A stretch of 64,000 nucleotides of DNA, taken from contig NC_089588.1 of NCBI RefSeq assembly GCF_019320115.1, positions 119,007,591-119,071,590 on the forward strand, in the 5' to 3' direction. Of the stretch, positions 45,230-58,032 are shown piece after piece; the first letter of the stretch is position 1; each line of letters starts with the position of its first letter. The notes beneath the pieces were generated by a model that was not told the DNA's origin, ran no database searches, and saw only the letters and a program-made list of their open reading frames with translations. The position numbers were made by a program, and so were the translations under genes. This stretch comes from Miscanthus floridulus (Eukaryota > Streptophyta > Magnoliopsida > Poales > Poaceae).

Positions 45230-45550
45230 TCATCGGAGAGCTCGGCATCGATGTCCGGGGGGGGGACCGCGTTTAGCCCTCTGCTCCTTTGGGTGTTGCA
45301 GGGCTGGAGTCGTGTCGCTGTCGTACAAAACGACGGTCGCCACCGGATGGACTCTGCCTGCAGCATCGTTGGGACGCAGGCACTTGCCACCATGCATAGC
45401 ACCACCGACCATCATCCTATGGCCTCCTCTGTTGACAGGGCGCTGGCGCGGGTAGTCGCAGGCTAGATGCCGAAACCCGTGGCAGCACCAGCAGCGAGGA
45501 GGCAGCCGACAAGTGGCCCAACTATGGGAATGCGAGAGATAGTGAAACAA
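45230..45550 (-). pseudogene. Degenerate zinc-knuckle ORF fragment
   Basis: Residues RCWCCHGFRHLACDYP resemble a CCHC knuckle (C-x2-C-x4-H) with the last cysteine displaced or lost, as found in ORF1 of plant LINEs or in gag. The rest has no recognisable domain. It could belong with the zf-RVT scrap at 43390, but on the opposite strand. Confidence 0.3.
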
Positions 45551-45559
45551 ACCGGGATT

Positions 45560-47880
45560 TCCAAAATAGGAATTCTAACTCTTTTGCCCCTATGTGATAG
45601 TCCCAGGATATCTCGGCTATCACGTGCATCCACTTTTCAGCTAATTACAAGTCATACAAGAAAAATAAGCTTAATACATTAAACTAGATACAAGCCCTCT
45701 AGGCTAAACCAAACAAAACACCAATAAACTAGTTGTAGCAGCGAAGCTTGGCGAATCTCTAATCCACGGGCATCCTTGAGAATAGATTGCAATCCAACTA
45801 CTAATCTCAACATCACTGCAAGTTAGGAAATCTGCACACCGCCAGATGTGTGCAGGCCATGGTCAGCACCAATGAGCTTTAGTGGAAAATAGAAAATAAA
45901 GGGGATCTGGCGATCCTAGTAGTTTAGCTGTGGTTTGTCTCCTTAACGCATGTAGAATAACATCAAATATAAATATAAGTGTCTCATCCCAACCACCCAT
46001 CCATCCCATCCCATATCCAACACAGTCACACCACACTCTCGTATCTCACCACCACACTCTCTAGATGACAAGGACAACTCTCACTCATCCTTGCCTTAAC
46101 GGCCTCGGGCCGGATCCTTATCCAAACCCAGTGGGAGAGAAAGAAGGACACATCTGACTAATCAAGGGAAACGTAGAACATAGGAACGTCCATGACCGTA
46201 GACATGACTATACATATAGATTGATCAACTCTATAGAGCATGTACACCTAGAACCACAAGATTGCCATCATTGATGCTGATCATCGTCTAGGCTAATACC
46301 CCTCTAATCGGTACGATGCCACCCTACCACTCAGCCTTGGGGCACGCCGGATTCCACCGGCACACTAAGACTGTGAGACGTAGTACCGGACCACCAAGGT
46401 TACCACACTGTCTTAGGAGGGTGTGGTCCACCAGCCCATACCTTCCTACACTATCCGCTTCTAACCTAATAGTAGTGGCATCGCCCTAGCTTGATGCCAT
46501 GCCGTTTCCCGCCCATCAGGAACGAGTGGTGAGCACGAAGGGTCCTATGAGCCGATTCTCTCGACATACCAGTCCTTCGGTGGACCAGACAAGACATCTT
46601 CTCAAAGGGGATAACCAACACCACATGCCTCGATGACACCTCCTTCCCCGGGGCTCGCCCAGTGAGGCGTCCCGGGAACTACTCATCTCTCATGTACCCG
46701 CCACAGGTACCTCTCATAGAGGATGCCCAGGTCACACCCTCCCAGGAAGACTTGTCCAAAGACTCATCGTAGATCCTGCCTGGTCGACTCGAGCCTCACC
46801 ACTCACCCAAAACACACACTAGAATCTCCCATCCACGATATATCCATAGCATCCACACACATCACATATCAAGGATTATATGTATGTATGATGGAGTATA
46901 TGCAAGCAAGCAAGTAGGCAATATAATAGTGTGAGCGCGGAGCTGGGTGATTGGGGTGAAGTGGTTTCAATCAAGGCAATCATGGCTCACGCAATAGCAT
47001 GCATCACATAATCTAGCAAATGAGTAAAAGTTAAGCGCCAGCATATTTGCAATGCCTAATAGGATCTTCTAAGATGGGGTGCTGCCATGACACCTGCGAT
47101 GTCGAGGAAGTAGTGGTATGTGTCTCTGGAAGTCGGGGGCGTCCACCATTGGGGTCCATCTCCTCCGGGCGCGTCGTTGCATCAATCCGAGCTCGAGTCA
47201 TCCCTACGCGAAGAAAATGCCGAGAACGGCCACCAATAAGAAGCAATAAAACCACAACTAAAACTAACTCAAAAAGACACAAGAGCTGCACTAGGAGGTA
47301 GGTTAGGATTTTAGAAAAATTATGAAACTGGTTTCATAATTTTTGGAGCTGGGATGAATTTACTATGAATTTTTGAAGGTGGAAAGGTTTTATGAAAAAG
47401 GAAAAGGGCAGGGAATCGGCTGGGCCTGCTCTTGTTCTGGTGGCCCAACAGCAAGGGGGAAGGGAGCTCCCGCTCAGGCCTAAACCGAGCTGGGCTTGGA
47501 GCCGATGATGGGCCAGTCGGCCACTTGGGTCCGATCCAGAAGCAGGGAAAGGGAGAGGCTTCGGCTGGGCTTGGCTTTGGCGCTTCGCTACTGGGCCAAG
47601 GCCCCGAATCGTCCCAACAGTCCAGATTGGTTGGGCTCGGAGCAGCATAGCTCACGCCGGCTAGCTGCTCGACGTTATGCACGACCAGCCCCGCCGTGCA
47701 CGCGTTAGTGCCCTTTCGGCACTCAGCATGGTTCGGCGGCGAGGAGACAGAGAGGAAGGCCATGGCTTTGGGCTCAGAGGAGGTCCGTGCAGGCGTGGTG
47801 ACAGCAAGGTTCAGCAGCATAGCTCACGCCGGCTAGCTGCTCGACGTTTAAGGTCCAAAAATTTTGTTTGAAGTTTTTAT
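45560..47880. other. Retroelement-like sequence, no gene
   Basis: Resembles LTR DNA of a Gypsy-type element, but I could not fix its ends or duplications. A 34-bp direct repeat (CATAGCTCACGCCGGCTAGC and onward) occurs at about 47645-47678 and 47818-47851. The open frames at 47320-47871 are GC-rich and unrecognised. Confidence 0.35.
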
Positions 47881-50226
47881 ATTTTGAAATTCCAAATTTT
47901 CTAATTGTTCGAATGAACTTAGATGGAGAAATAACCCAAATCTAAGTTGTAGATCTCAATACGATAGATTTTTTTAAAAAAAATTTGGTACCGAAGTTTA
48001 ATTTATGATAATTTTAAAACTTCTTTTATGATTAAAATACAATAAAGTGTAGATAAATACTTTAATATATATAAATATTTATCAATAAGTAAATTTAATG
48101 TATAAAAGTTTTCATAAATACCTAAAGAATAAAGTACTTGTTTTTGGCCTCTCATCGTTTGCCTTTGTCTCAACCTTCAAAACCATTCAATTATGACACC
48201 GAGGCAGCTTTGAGTGGTTTTGAGATGGCTCTAATGTCAAAATTAAACAGTTTTGATAGCTAAGATGCACAAATTAGACGGTTTTTTAGTTGAGGGTTAA
48301 AATGAGATAAATGAAAGATCACAGGGACCGAAAATGGACTTAATCCATTCTTTTAACTGCACAATTCTAAATCTTATATCATATATTTGATAGTCTAAAT
48401 GATGTGAAATAAAAAAATTGTTAACTGCAAAGTTGTACATCTCGTTGAGTACTACAACTTCAATGTTTATTTTATCTCCATTCAATATTGTTAACCATCT
48501 CAAATCCAATATGAGAACTTATATTATATATTTTGACCTGTAAATAATCTCAAATTAAAAAGCTGTTAATAACAACAAAAAATGGGATCCGTTTGAACTA
48601 AAAAAATTTGATATAAAATTTATCTTGATCTGACCTCATATGAAACTTATGAATTTATTTTTTATCTGAAACAGCCCATCACTACCAGTTCAAGACACGA
48701 ACCAGCACTAATAGGTGGCTACCACACTGGCGGACATTGATAGCGTCTTCTATGCTAGTGTTGCATTTTGTAATAGATAACACAAGCGTACTATATATCA
48801 TAGAAAAACATTTATCGAGAAAATGAGAGGTTGACCCAGAATGACCCTGGCATGGTTTGTGGTAGACGCTGGGCTCCACCCATACTCCCACGTGTGTGCG
48901 CACTGAGGCCACCCTTTTTCACAAGCTTCAAAATATATGCAACCACATCAATGCCTTGAGCTTGGCCCTCACTCCATTCGAATGCTGGATCTACTACTAA
49001 GTACTGACCGACGTGTCTTAGGAGATTCGTGCTTTACCTACCGCGACAAAACTTAAAAAGGAGTACTCAGTGTGACGTAATAGACCAGAAGAGCATAATA
49101 ATTACATCATCTCTATGAGAGCTCCAAATCCATGTGCGTCGAAATTCAAATGAGGCGGATGCTAATATATTGGGCATAACACAGAAGCTAGAGGACGAGG
49201 AAAATAATGAGAGAAATTAGATATTCCAATAATAAGGAAGTAAATGTGGGAGAAAGGAAAATAAAATACGAGTGACAAGAGCGGTAAAGAATGTGGCTTC
49301 TGTGTTGCACTGGGCAAGGGTCTGGCCACCCGGACTAGTGTTGCAACAGCCCAGGATTCAGTTGCTAGTCGCCGGCCCAGATGAGCAATCGGCGAGCACA
49401 CCTGCACACTAGGTCTGCTGTGGAGCACCGGCCTGCTAGTCACTAAACCTGGTTGTTGTAACTGAAAATGTGAGTTCGATGCATTTAGGAGTAGGACTGT
49501 CCCATTTCTCTCTGGCTCTACTACTATCTTATGTGGTATTGCCGTACTGGTACATCACATTGAAAAGGCCGGCGAGGCCTAGGGGGTCAGTCAAACAAGC
49601 CCTAAAGAGAGGTCATCTATTCATTGAAGCAAACATTTTAAACTCTAGGTGACTATATATATAGTACAGATTATGTAGTGACTATATATCGAGTACCGTT
49701 GTTGGCAGCATATATAGTGCAAAAAAAAAAAAAAACTCCCCCTGTTCATGACACGCAGCAAAGTTTCCAAATATATTCGGTTAATGGAGTATATGTAATC
49801 AATATCTCCAAAATGCCTTTACAATACATGAAATTAAAGGGAAAACCGGAAAAGGAACAGAGCTCCACCACTTGCTTGACCACACAGCTTGTGCCGCTCC
49901 TCCGTGTACACCAACACAGCGTGGCTGGGGCGGGAGGACACACCAACACAGCCGGCCCTGAGGCGCGGCTGCTTGTAGACGAGCGCATGCGTTGTTCTCG
50001 TGCACATCAAAAGAAGACCAGCTGTAGAATATATAATTTGCACCAATTACAGGCTATACTCAGAACAAAGAACTGCTACGATACGGGAAAAAAAACATGC
50101 ATGCAGCGAACAAGTCATGAATGCACTAATTAACAGCAGTAGGAGATGCATGCATTCTGTACAAAAAAAAAGGAGTGATCGAGTACGTACATGCATTCAG
50201 TAAGGGACACGTAGAATCCAATCCAA
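47881..50226. other. Intergenic DNA 3' of NLR2
   Basis: AT-rich to about 48660. At 48675-48710 a single ATCACTACCAGTTC ... GAACCAGCACTAA pair resembles the subterminal repeat of CACTA family 2. A poly-A run lies at about 49721-49734. No gene is recognised; the last part would include the NLR2 3' UTR. Confidence 0.4.
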
Positions 50227-53200
50227 TCAATCAACGTAAACATAATAATTAACGGAAGGGTGGTTGGGGTTGTCATCCGCCTCTTGCCTTAGCTTCTCTT
50301 TCACTTTCATTTCCATCTCCTCGTCGATCTTTTCATTTCCTCGATAAAGACGGACAGACACACTCCGAAGGGACGGGAGGTGGTCCAAGGCCAGGTCATC
50401 GGTACTAAATTCCCCTTTAGCAAAATCATGCAGGCTGATACAGAATACAAATTCTTCAAGCCTGGGCATAGCTCCTCGTGGGAACATAGACGGCACAGTT
50501 TGAAAACAAAAAAATTTGCACACTCTTGCACATGGGAAGGCATCAGGGCCAACCATGAACCTTCCCAGCACTTGTATGTTGTTACCGGACACACTCACTT
50601 GCAGAATACGAAGAGCCTGCAGCATCCCGAGGACTTGGATGTCCTCCCTTCGCACCTGGGCCAACCATATCTGGAGGGAGGATAGGAGGAGAAGCGATCC
50701 AGGATTGATCCATGTGGGCAACGAACTAGTTTGTCCAATACGAAGATAGGACAGGTTGCCTAGGGACTCCAGCGAGCCTTCAAGATTCAGTACCATCTCT
50801 CTTGAGGATACTACTAGATGTCGGATGTTTTGCAGTTTACCTAGGGACTCCATTAAAGCTTTGCAAATGCCCTCATTATGACATCCTGCTTCCTTGTCCA
50901 ATTTTAGCTCGACAGTAAGGATCCTCAGTTGCGTCAGATGGCCTAGCTCTTCTGCAATGTGCGCAGAATCAATTGCACACCATAACTCTTCTAAGGATGT
51001 TAGATTCCTCAATCCATTTGGCAGAAGTATAAGGATATTAAGTTTCAGGCACATCAGTCGTCTTAGCCCAACAATACTCGATGGCAATTTTTGTATACGA
51101 GTTCCCCACAAGTTCAACGTCTGTAAAAACTGTAGCTTCCCTATCTCTAATGGGAGCTCACCAGCATATGTAGTTTTTTTTAGACCAAGATACCTCAGGT
51201 GAAATAAGTACCCAACAAAACTCAAATTTGGAAGGTCCTCAAGGTTGCAGTCTTCTAGATCCAATACACGAAGAAGATGATAACATTCAATGGATGGCAT
51301 TGAATTAATTATAACACCATTGAAGATAGAAAGTGACCTTAGTTTTGGCATGTCCATTGTAGGCCAAGTAGCATTGTGGAGGGACAACCTGTGAACCTTG
51401 CTTCCCCAAGAAGGTGTGTTCTGCTTGGCATCACCTAATATACTTGCAACAAAATTTTCTTCTCTTGACAGGGAACAAATGAGATCAAGCACCATATCAT
51501 GGACATGGCAAGCCGAAGGCATACCATCCACACCCATGTGTGCTGGCTGGATCAGGCTTCTATTTAGAAGCTCATAGAAGTAACTCAGTCCAAGCTCAAA
51601 TAAACTTTGGCCCCCTTCTCCAGGTGGAACAAAATCTTCAGCTATCCACCTCCATATCAGCCGCCAACTGTTAATCTCATAGTCTTCTGGAAATACACTT
51701 AAGTATAATAAGCAGGTCTTCAGATGAGCTGGTAGATCAAAATAGCTAAGAGATAATATCTTCCTCATATTTTCCATATCAGGATTGCTTCCAAGCCCCG
51801 AACCAATAGAGTCACAATACTCATACCAATCTTTTATATTTCTAACCTTATTTGCTAACAAACCTGATGTGGTAATGATAGCTAATGGCACACCTCCACA
51901 TTTCTTAATTATTTTTGCACATACTTCCACAAATTGTTTGGGACACTTGCCTTCAGAGCCAAATATTCTCCCGTAGAATAATTCTTGAGAACTCTCATAG
52001 GGAAGGGGTTCCATGTTATAAGAACAACCAACTTTCATGGCAACATCATGCTTGCGGGTAGTTATGACTATTTTGCTTCCCAAGCTATTGTCATACAGAG
52101 CATATCTTATAACGTCCCATGGTTGTAGGTCCCATAGGTCATCTATAACAATGAAGTACCTATATATGCACATGGAAATGAATGAGTCATATAGTTTCAT
52201 GAAAAATACGTAATAACTCATTCAAGATGACACGAATTGTTGGATAGAGGGAAAAACATTCTAAAATACTATCCAGGGATTAGATAAGAACAAAAAGAAA
52301 TGAAAACTAAAATACTAAATTTTGTAATAGATTCAATCTGCAGGTTATATATTTCTCAAATGATTGTTCAACTTGTAAAATAAATTAAAAGGCTCTAAGT
52401 AAGAATATGACTACCTCTTATCCTTGAGGAACTCTCGAAGTTCATCGATTAGCTGCCTTTCATTCAATATTGTCAAATTTAATTCGGTAGTGTAACGTTG
52501 CTTGTCCAGATCAATAAGAATGTCCTTTAAGACTATTTTCAAGTCTGGATTCCGGCCAACAGGAACAAAAGCCTTGAAACGGACATCCTGACTAAGATTC
52601 TCATACACAGCTTTAGCAAGAGTAGTCTTGCCTAACCCACCAAACCCAACAATAGAGACTATCTTCGTCTCCTTGTCTTCCGCTACTGATGTCAGCATTT
52701 TTATGACCTTATCCCTTGGCTCTTCGATCCCAACAAGCTGTGACACTTTTGTGTAGAGAGCAGAGAGGCGTGGGTCAATACTTGTTGTGGCAGCAGGCTT
52801 GGCGACAAGATTATCGATCCTGTACCTGGCATGCCGCTCTGTCATCTGCTGAAGTTGCTTAGTGATTTCTTCCATAGCGCACGAAATTTCACGGCGAGCC
52901 TTGCCCTTGCGGAACAGGCCCCCCATCTTCTTCATGGCGCGTTTGAGTCTGCTCAGATCAGCCTGGTCATGGCCATCGACACGCACGAGGAAGCTGTCCA
53001 GTATATCTTCAATATCATAGGAAGCCTCCCTAACCTCGCGTGCCCAGATCTTGACCTGGTCGTCGAGCTGGTTCCATGGCACTGCCGCCACCTTGCGGAG
53101 GGCGGCGTGCATGCACTCGAGCTCCCGGGAGAGGGACTGGACTTTCACCCTGACGCCCTTCTGGAGCTTGTACTCGTCCTTGAGCAGCTCCAGCAGCTTG

Positions 53201-53238
53201 GAGGGGAGCAAGCCCAACGCACCCGTGACCAAGTCCAT
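50227..53238 (-). CDS. NLR2: intact CC-NB-ARC-LRR disease-resistance protein
   Basis: Intracellular receptor that senses pathogen effectors and triggers cell death. Exon 1 is 53238-52415 and exon 2 is 52159-50227. The 255-bp intron splits the codon before kinase-2 (AAGAG|GTAGTC ... TATATAG|GTAC), the position also used in NLR1. 918 aa. CC domain 1-140 with EASYDIEDILDSF (71-83). NB-ARC: P-loop GFGGLGKTT (198-206), kinase-2 YFIVIDDLWD (276-285), RNBS-B GSKIVITTR (302-310), GGVPLAI (363-369), RNBS-D CLLYLSVFPEDY, and VHD (494-496) in the MHD position. LRRs run from about 510 to the end, with C-terminal NHPSVNYYVYVD. The first ATG gives the usual MDLVTGALG start. No stops or frameshifts. All expected switch motifs are present, so it is probably functional. 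It lacks the extra cassette exons of NLR1. Confidence 0.93.
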
Positions 53239-55439
53239 ACTCAGGGGCTCACAAGATGTTTAACCAATCACTATATTATGCTGGCAATTTGATAGGTTGC
53301 AAAGTTGTAGTGTGTTATGGGGATGCAAGTCACCAAGTGCTTGTAGAGTTCTCTTGTGTGTTCCAGTTGCTATCCCCCTCCGCTTGTTTCTTTTCTTCAG
53401 TGCAACAACAGATCAAACTGAAACAAGTAAACGAAATTGAATGTTTGACCGATCCGAAAAAAAGACTAAGGACAAATGTTTATAGTTCAACAACAAAGAC
53501 TTGAACCTAATTAATAAAATTTGTTCAGCTAAGTAAGATGTTCCTGTTTCAGCTCAAAGTAGAAACATACTTTGGAGTTAGGAGTGTTCTCCAAAAGAAA
53601 AAGCTTCAACTCACCAAGGTGGCCGTGGGAGGAGCTGGAGATGAGTTGCATCGATGGTCGGCTAAGACATGGAGCACGACCAGCTTGTTATGCTGCACTA
53701 TGGCCAGGGATAAGAGCGGCCGAGATAATAAAGACTTGAACCTAAAATTTGTTCGAAGCTAAGTAAGACGTTTCTGTTTCAACTGAATATGGTAAGTATT
53801 TTTTCCAAATGATGAGAAATGCATCTACTCACCACGGTTTAGAGCCCACCAAGCAGGCTGCGGCCAGCGATCCAGACAGAGGACTTGCGTCGATGTGTGC
53901 CTGACACGAAGAGCGCACGCGCCGGCTGAAAACACAAAGGGCATGCACTCCCTGGTTCCTATGCAAGCATCCTCATTACTCTCGCTTTTTTTAATATATA
54001 CATAATAAAGAGACCTTTTCTATTTGCAGGATGCTAAATGGCTGGAGGCGGAGCATTGGAGGGCGAAGGCAGTGGCCGGCAGCTGATTCGATTCTTCCAC
54101 TCTATAATTGATCGATGCTGCAGCTGTGTTTAGTGCAGTCCCGCAGGACGAAGCATTCTGTACCAAGATTCGCAACTGACGCTTAGTATTCGGTTCACCT
54201 GTTCATTCAAATAATAATGTCAGGAATGCATGGTAGTATAGCAAGAAATATCTGAGTATATATATTCGGTTCGCTCTCATCCTGGCGCCGTATGAATCGT
54301 CTGACTTCCTGCTCGCTCTGCGTCTCAGCTCCCGGACCCGGTGGCCTTTCCTCGGGCCCTCTCCACTGCCGCGCCATGGTCTCGTTTATGGGCTCTAAAC
54401 CTCGGTGAGTGAAGCACGTTCAGTTGAAAAGTACTGGCCTAGACTTTTTTTTATGTGAAACATTGTTTCATATAAACCTATTATTTCCAGTTTTTTCTGC
54501 CTCTGTGAAGAGGTCTGAGTTAATCAATGATTACAGAGACAAGTGAGAATGTCTGCCTCTGTAAATCCAAAAAAAAAAGGAAAAAATCAGCTACCACCTT
54601 CGTGGAAAAATCTAACCATTGGAAAATTTATAATTTGGATATTGTTGAGTGCTGGAGGGGATAACTGGTTGGTCTTCATTGCTATAACTTTATGCCCTTG
54701 AGGAGGAAAATTTAACCTTAGGAAAACCTGATTTTTGTATCTGAAACGTATATTTATAATTAAGACAGTACGAATGCTATATAATGACATTATTGGTGAA
54801 CTTGTAACTCCTTAAAACGACGGGCATCTAGGCAAACCTGACTGAACCACAAGATTATTCAATTTGCCCAGGATAAAAAAACCCAAAATTCTTAAAATCT
54901 CATCCAAACACCCTAGGTTTCTAGAGAATTCTAATATACAAGCACGTAATCCAAAAATACACCAGAGATTATTTTTACCCAGAATACGGATTCTAGAATC
55001 CCATGCGGATGGGGCCTTCAATATATCGTTAGTAGGAGTATTTTATTCCTTGGCATCATTTTTTGTTAATTGCTGTCGGAGTGTCGGGGCCCCTAGATGG
55101 TTAGATTGTCAGAATGCTTTGGGGCCTATAGCTGTTGGATTCTCCTAGTACTTGTGCACGTGGTAGTGGTAGTGGTAGTGGTCTCCAAGTGGTTTCCTTC
55201 ATTCATCGGGCCCCACAAACTTTGAGCTTCGTTTCTATCAAGTCGGTAATATTTTTTTTTAAAAGCCAAAACATTAAAATGGGGTTTATTCGTCCTTTTT
55301 TTTTTTAGAAAAACAACATCAACATTGAAATGGGATTCGTTAATAATTCCCATTCTATGAATACGTTTAATTATCCCAAATCTTCAACAATGTTGTAAGT
55401 TTAATTATCCCAAATCTTCTATGATTAAGTTAGTAACTT
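53239..55439. other. 5' region of NLR2 and unassigned DNA
   Basis: Contains a direct repeat of about 75 bp (ACTTGAACCTAA ... AGCTAAGTAAGATGTT ... CTGTTTCA) at about 53500-53575 and 53732-53805. Open frames here have no recognisable product. The NLR2 promoter should lie within the first kilobase; I could not assign a TATA box. Confidence 0.4.
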
Positions 55440-56290
55440 TTGAAGAGGAAGACGTTCCATATGCTCTAGCTGTTATTAACCTTAAGAATGCTCAAAATCA
55501 ATACTAGTCTAGACTTGGCATTGGGATACTTGGCAAAATATAAGTTTAATCTAGAATAGGTCCACTGGAAGGTGCTAAAAAAAGATATTGATGAAGCACC
55601 AAAAGAATCATCATGTCACTTATAAGAATTATGAATTATTCGATTCCCAATTCTCTTGAGTATTATAAGAAAGTGCACAAATAGATTATACCTACTCTTA
55701 CAGAAAATGACATTTCCATTGAAAGCTCCAAACATAATTAGTATTAAGATGAGTTCAATTAGTGGCATGTTTAAGAATGAATACGACAGGCCATGTGGCT
55801 TAAGAGATATTATCCCCAAAAAATTGAGTATTGACATACTGTTACAGGTCTACAGTTGAGTTGCAGTATTATTTTGAGTAACAACACATCAAATGATAAT
55901 GCCAAGCACATTGATTAAATATTATGTTGTGAAAGAAAGAACCCAGAATCAATTCATTAAGCTTGAGAAAATAAGACTAAACTGATGCTAGCATATTTGA
56001 TTATTTGAGGCTTGACACTTATCCCATTTATGAGCGTGCAAATCGGTTTGGATTTTTAGTGCAGAGTCTCTAACTTGATTCCTGGATAGAGGGCCATATA
56101 ATTAACTCCCAATAAGTAATAAGCGTTCTAACAAGGCATTGCAGTGAACTATGGGTAATGGGGTCCCAGTGGCGATTAAATGTTGCTGACAACGCATTGG
56201 TCTAGTCTTGCTGTAGTACTGAGTGTGAACATAAGTATTAGGTGAACATTAGTTGTATAAGTGCATTAGCCGTTCGATCAAGTGGGAGAA
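55440..56290 (+). pseudogene. Copia pol relic
   Basis: Residues LGYLAKYKFNLE-stop-VHWKVLKKDI match the Copia RNase H region (LG-L--Y--NP---HWKA-KR). The remainder is heavily decayed, with a likely insertion at 55600-55860. It leads directly to the purine tract at 56281, so it is the 3' part of a Copia element in plus orientation. Confidence 0.5.
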
Positions 56291-56640
56291 TGTTGGAACG
56301 TGATCTCAGGCTAATTCCAAGATTAGTAAATAGTTAATCTTTTGTCCACCTGTGATACATGCAATCAAACACGACTCATTCAACATGCAAGCCGTGATCG
56401 GTTGGCAGCACTCAGAGATCCTTTGGACTCGGCCCCCTTACCCACAGCGCATCTACAAATAACAGAGGGCGCCCCTAGCGTCCTCAACCACGTGAAACTC
56501 TCACTAATCTGATCGCTTAGGCGCCGGATGGTTTTAGGATCGTCCGTATCCACGTCCTTCACCTGCAGGGGTTCCCAAACCCTTAGCCGGTGAATCTGCA
56601 TCATCTACGCCGACTCCAACACCTGAAGAGGTTCTAATGG
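56279..56640 (+). repeat. Copia polypurine tract and start of 3' LTR
   Basis: AAGTGGGAGAATGTTGGAA at 56280-56298 is the characteristic Copia purine tract followed by the LTR start TGTTGG (56291). The LTR end is not clear; 56640 is a guess. No left LTR is seen. Confidence 0.5.
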
Positions 56641-56739
56641 ATGCACCTAATTCAGGTCTGTCATTAGATTAAGTTTTCCGCACTTAATTATGTTTTATTT
56701 CGTGATCATGTTTTAGATGATGTTTTAGACCATGTTTTA

Positions 56740-57120
56740 TTAGCTGACGACGTTGTTCTCCATTAATTCCTTGTCACTTACACTGAACTCAAGCTCCTCG
56801 AGGTTTGGCGTAACAAAGGCTGGTACTACTCTACAGTCATCTTTCTTCCTACTACCAATGGCCATAACTTTAGATATATGGCAGATAGTAGCCGAAGCAC
56901 TCGAATCCTTGTTGGCTACAAACTGGACCTTTGAATGAGGCAACACCCAGGATCTCAACTTCTGGAAGCAGGCATCTTATTCAGTATTACTAGTTATTGT
57001 TGCGGTTGAAGAAGCAATCAGATTGAGGTAACAGAGCTCTGGCAACCCGCCCCGTTCCTTGAGACCCTGCTCATCCACATCATCCACATGTATCTCCAAG
57101 TGGGAGAGGCTAGGAAGATG
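56740..57120 (-). pseudogene. NLR3: 3' LRR fragment of a third NLR
   Basis: Minus-strand translation from 57120: HLPSLSHLEIHVDDVDEQGL, then LPELCYLNLIASS, an in-frame TAA (56977-56979), then in the same frame QKLRSWVLPHSKVQF and TPNLEELEFSV to a stop at 56740. This is typical C-terminal LRR sequence of grass NLRs. The 5' part would lie beyond the CACTA element that begins at 57121, outside the window. It is disrupted by the transposon and by the nonsense codon. It has the same orientation as NLR1 and NLR2. Confidence 0.75.
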
Positions 57121-57149
57121 CACTACGCCAGATTTGGACATCACTGTCG

Positions 57150-57390
57150 ACATCATCACTACCGGATTTATGAGAACCGGCTATGATATACCTTCACTAC
57201 CAGTTATGAGCTTGAAAATGAGAAAATGATTGGGGCTGGGCTAAAACCGGCAGTGAAGCACCACATCACTACCGGTTTGTGACTTAAACCGGCAGTGTTT
57301 TTACGGCCACTTATCACTGCCGGTTCAAGCCACAAACCGGCAGTGATTTGGCTCTATCACTGTCGGTTCTAGCCAAGAACCGGCGGTGAT
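57150..57390. repeat. 5' subterminal palindrome array of CACTA-2
   Basis: About five palindromes such as TCACTACCGGTTTGTGAC / AACCGGCAGTG and TCACTGCCGGTTCAAGCC. They are putative binding sites for the element's TNPA-like protein, upstream of the first gene. Confidence 0.82.
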
Positions 57391-58032
57391 AAGCCTACAG
57401 CACAAAAAGGCTGCAGCCATCCTCTTCTTCCTCCTCTCTTCCATCCTGAGAATAGAGGCGCGTGTTTGTACCCTTCCCTCCATTGTTGTGGCTGCTCTTC
57501 ACCATGAAGCTAGCGCTTGAATTTTGAAGAATGGCTTGATCTTTTTGCTTTAAGGTTAGTAACAAACATCCACTCCTTTGATTTTGTTGCTTAATTAGCT
57601 TCGTTTTAATAGCTACATTGCTTGATTCTCATTCTAGTTCTTTCTCCGTTCTAGAGAACACTTTTTCAATTGGATATTTGTGCAAGGCTCAAATTGTGGT
57701 GAATCCATCATCCAAACGGTTGGTGTCTATAAACACATTTAAATTCCAAGCTAATTATTCTATAGTGGTCAAGATCATCATTGTTAGTATGTGATGCTAT
57801 AATTAGTTCTTAGAAGTAGAGTAGAATAGTTGTTCTTCAATATTGTGCAATAATTGTTTTTTACTACTATTTTCAATTTACAGGGCCGGGGCTACCAATT
57901 TCAATTTTCCAATAATTAGTGTACAATAATGTTTTTCAAAAATGGAACTTTCGAGCTACAATTGTTGTTCATGAAACTCGATTTCTTATTAATTCTTTGT
58001 AATTACTGTATCAGTATTTTTTTTGTGCAGAG
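57391..58032. other. Leader and intron region of the CACTA-2 transposase
   Basis: No coding region is recognised. The pyrimidine-rich stretch at 57418-57450 (CCATCCTCTTCTTCC) is a likely transcribed leader. An acceptor TTTTTGTGCAG at 58020-58030 directly precedes the transposase start. Confidence 0.45.

Noticed and set aside
47432..47871. Plus-strand ORFs as a gene
   Set aside because: GC-rich, no recognised domain, overlapping longer frames on the other strand and containing a 34-bp direct repeat typical of repetitive DNA.
55157..55182. Tandem GTAGTG run as a CACTA terminus
   Set aside because: It is a GTAGTG microsatellite with no paired end or subterminal repeat.
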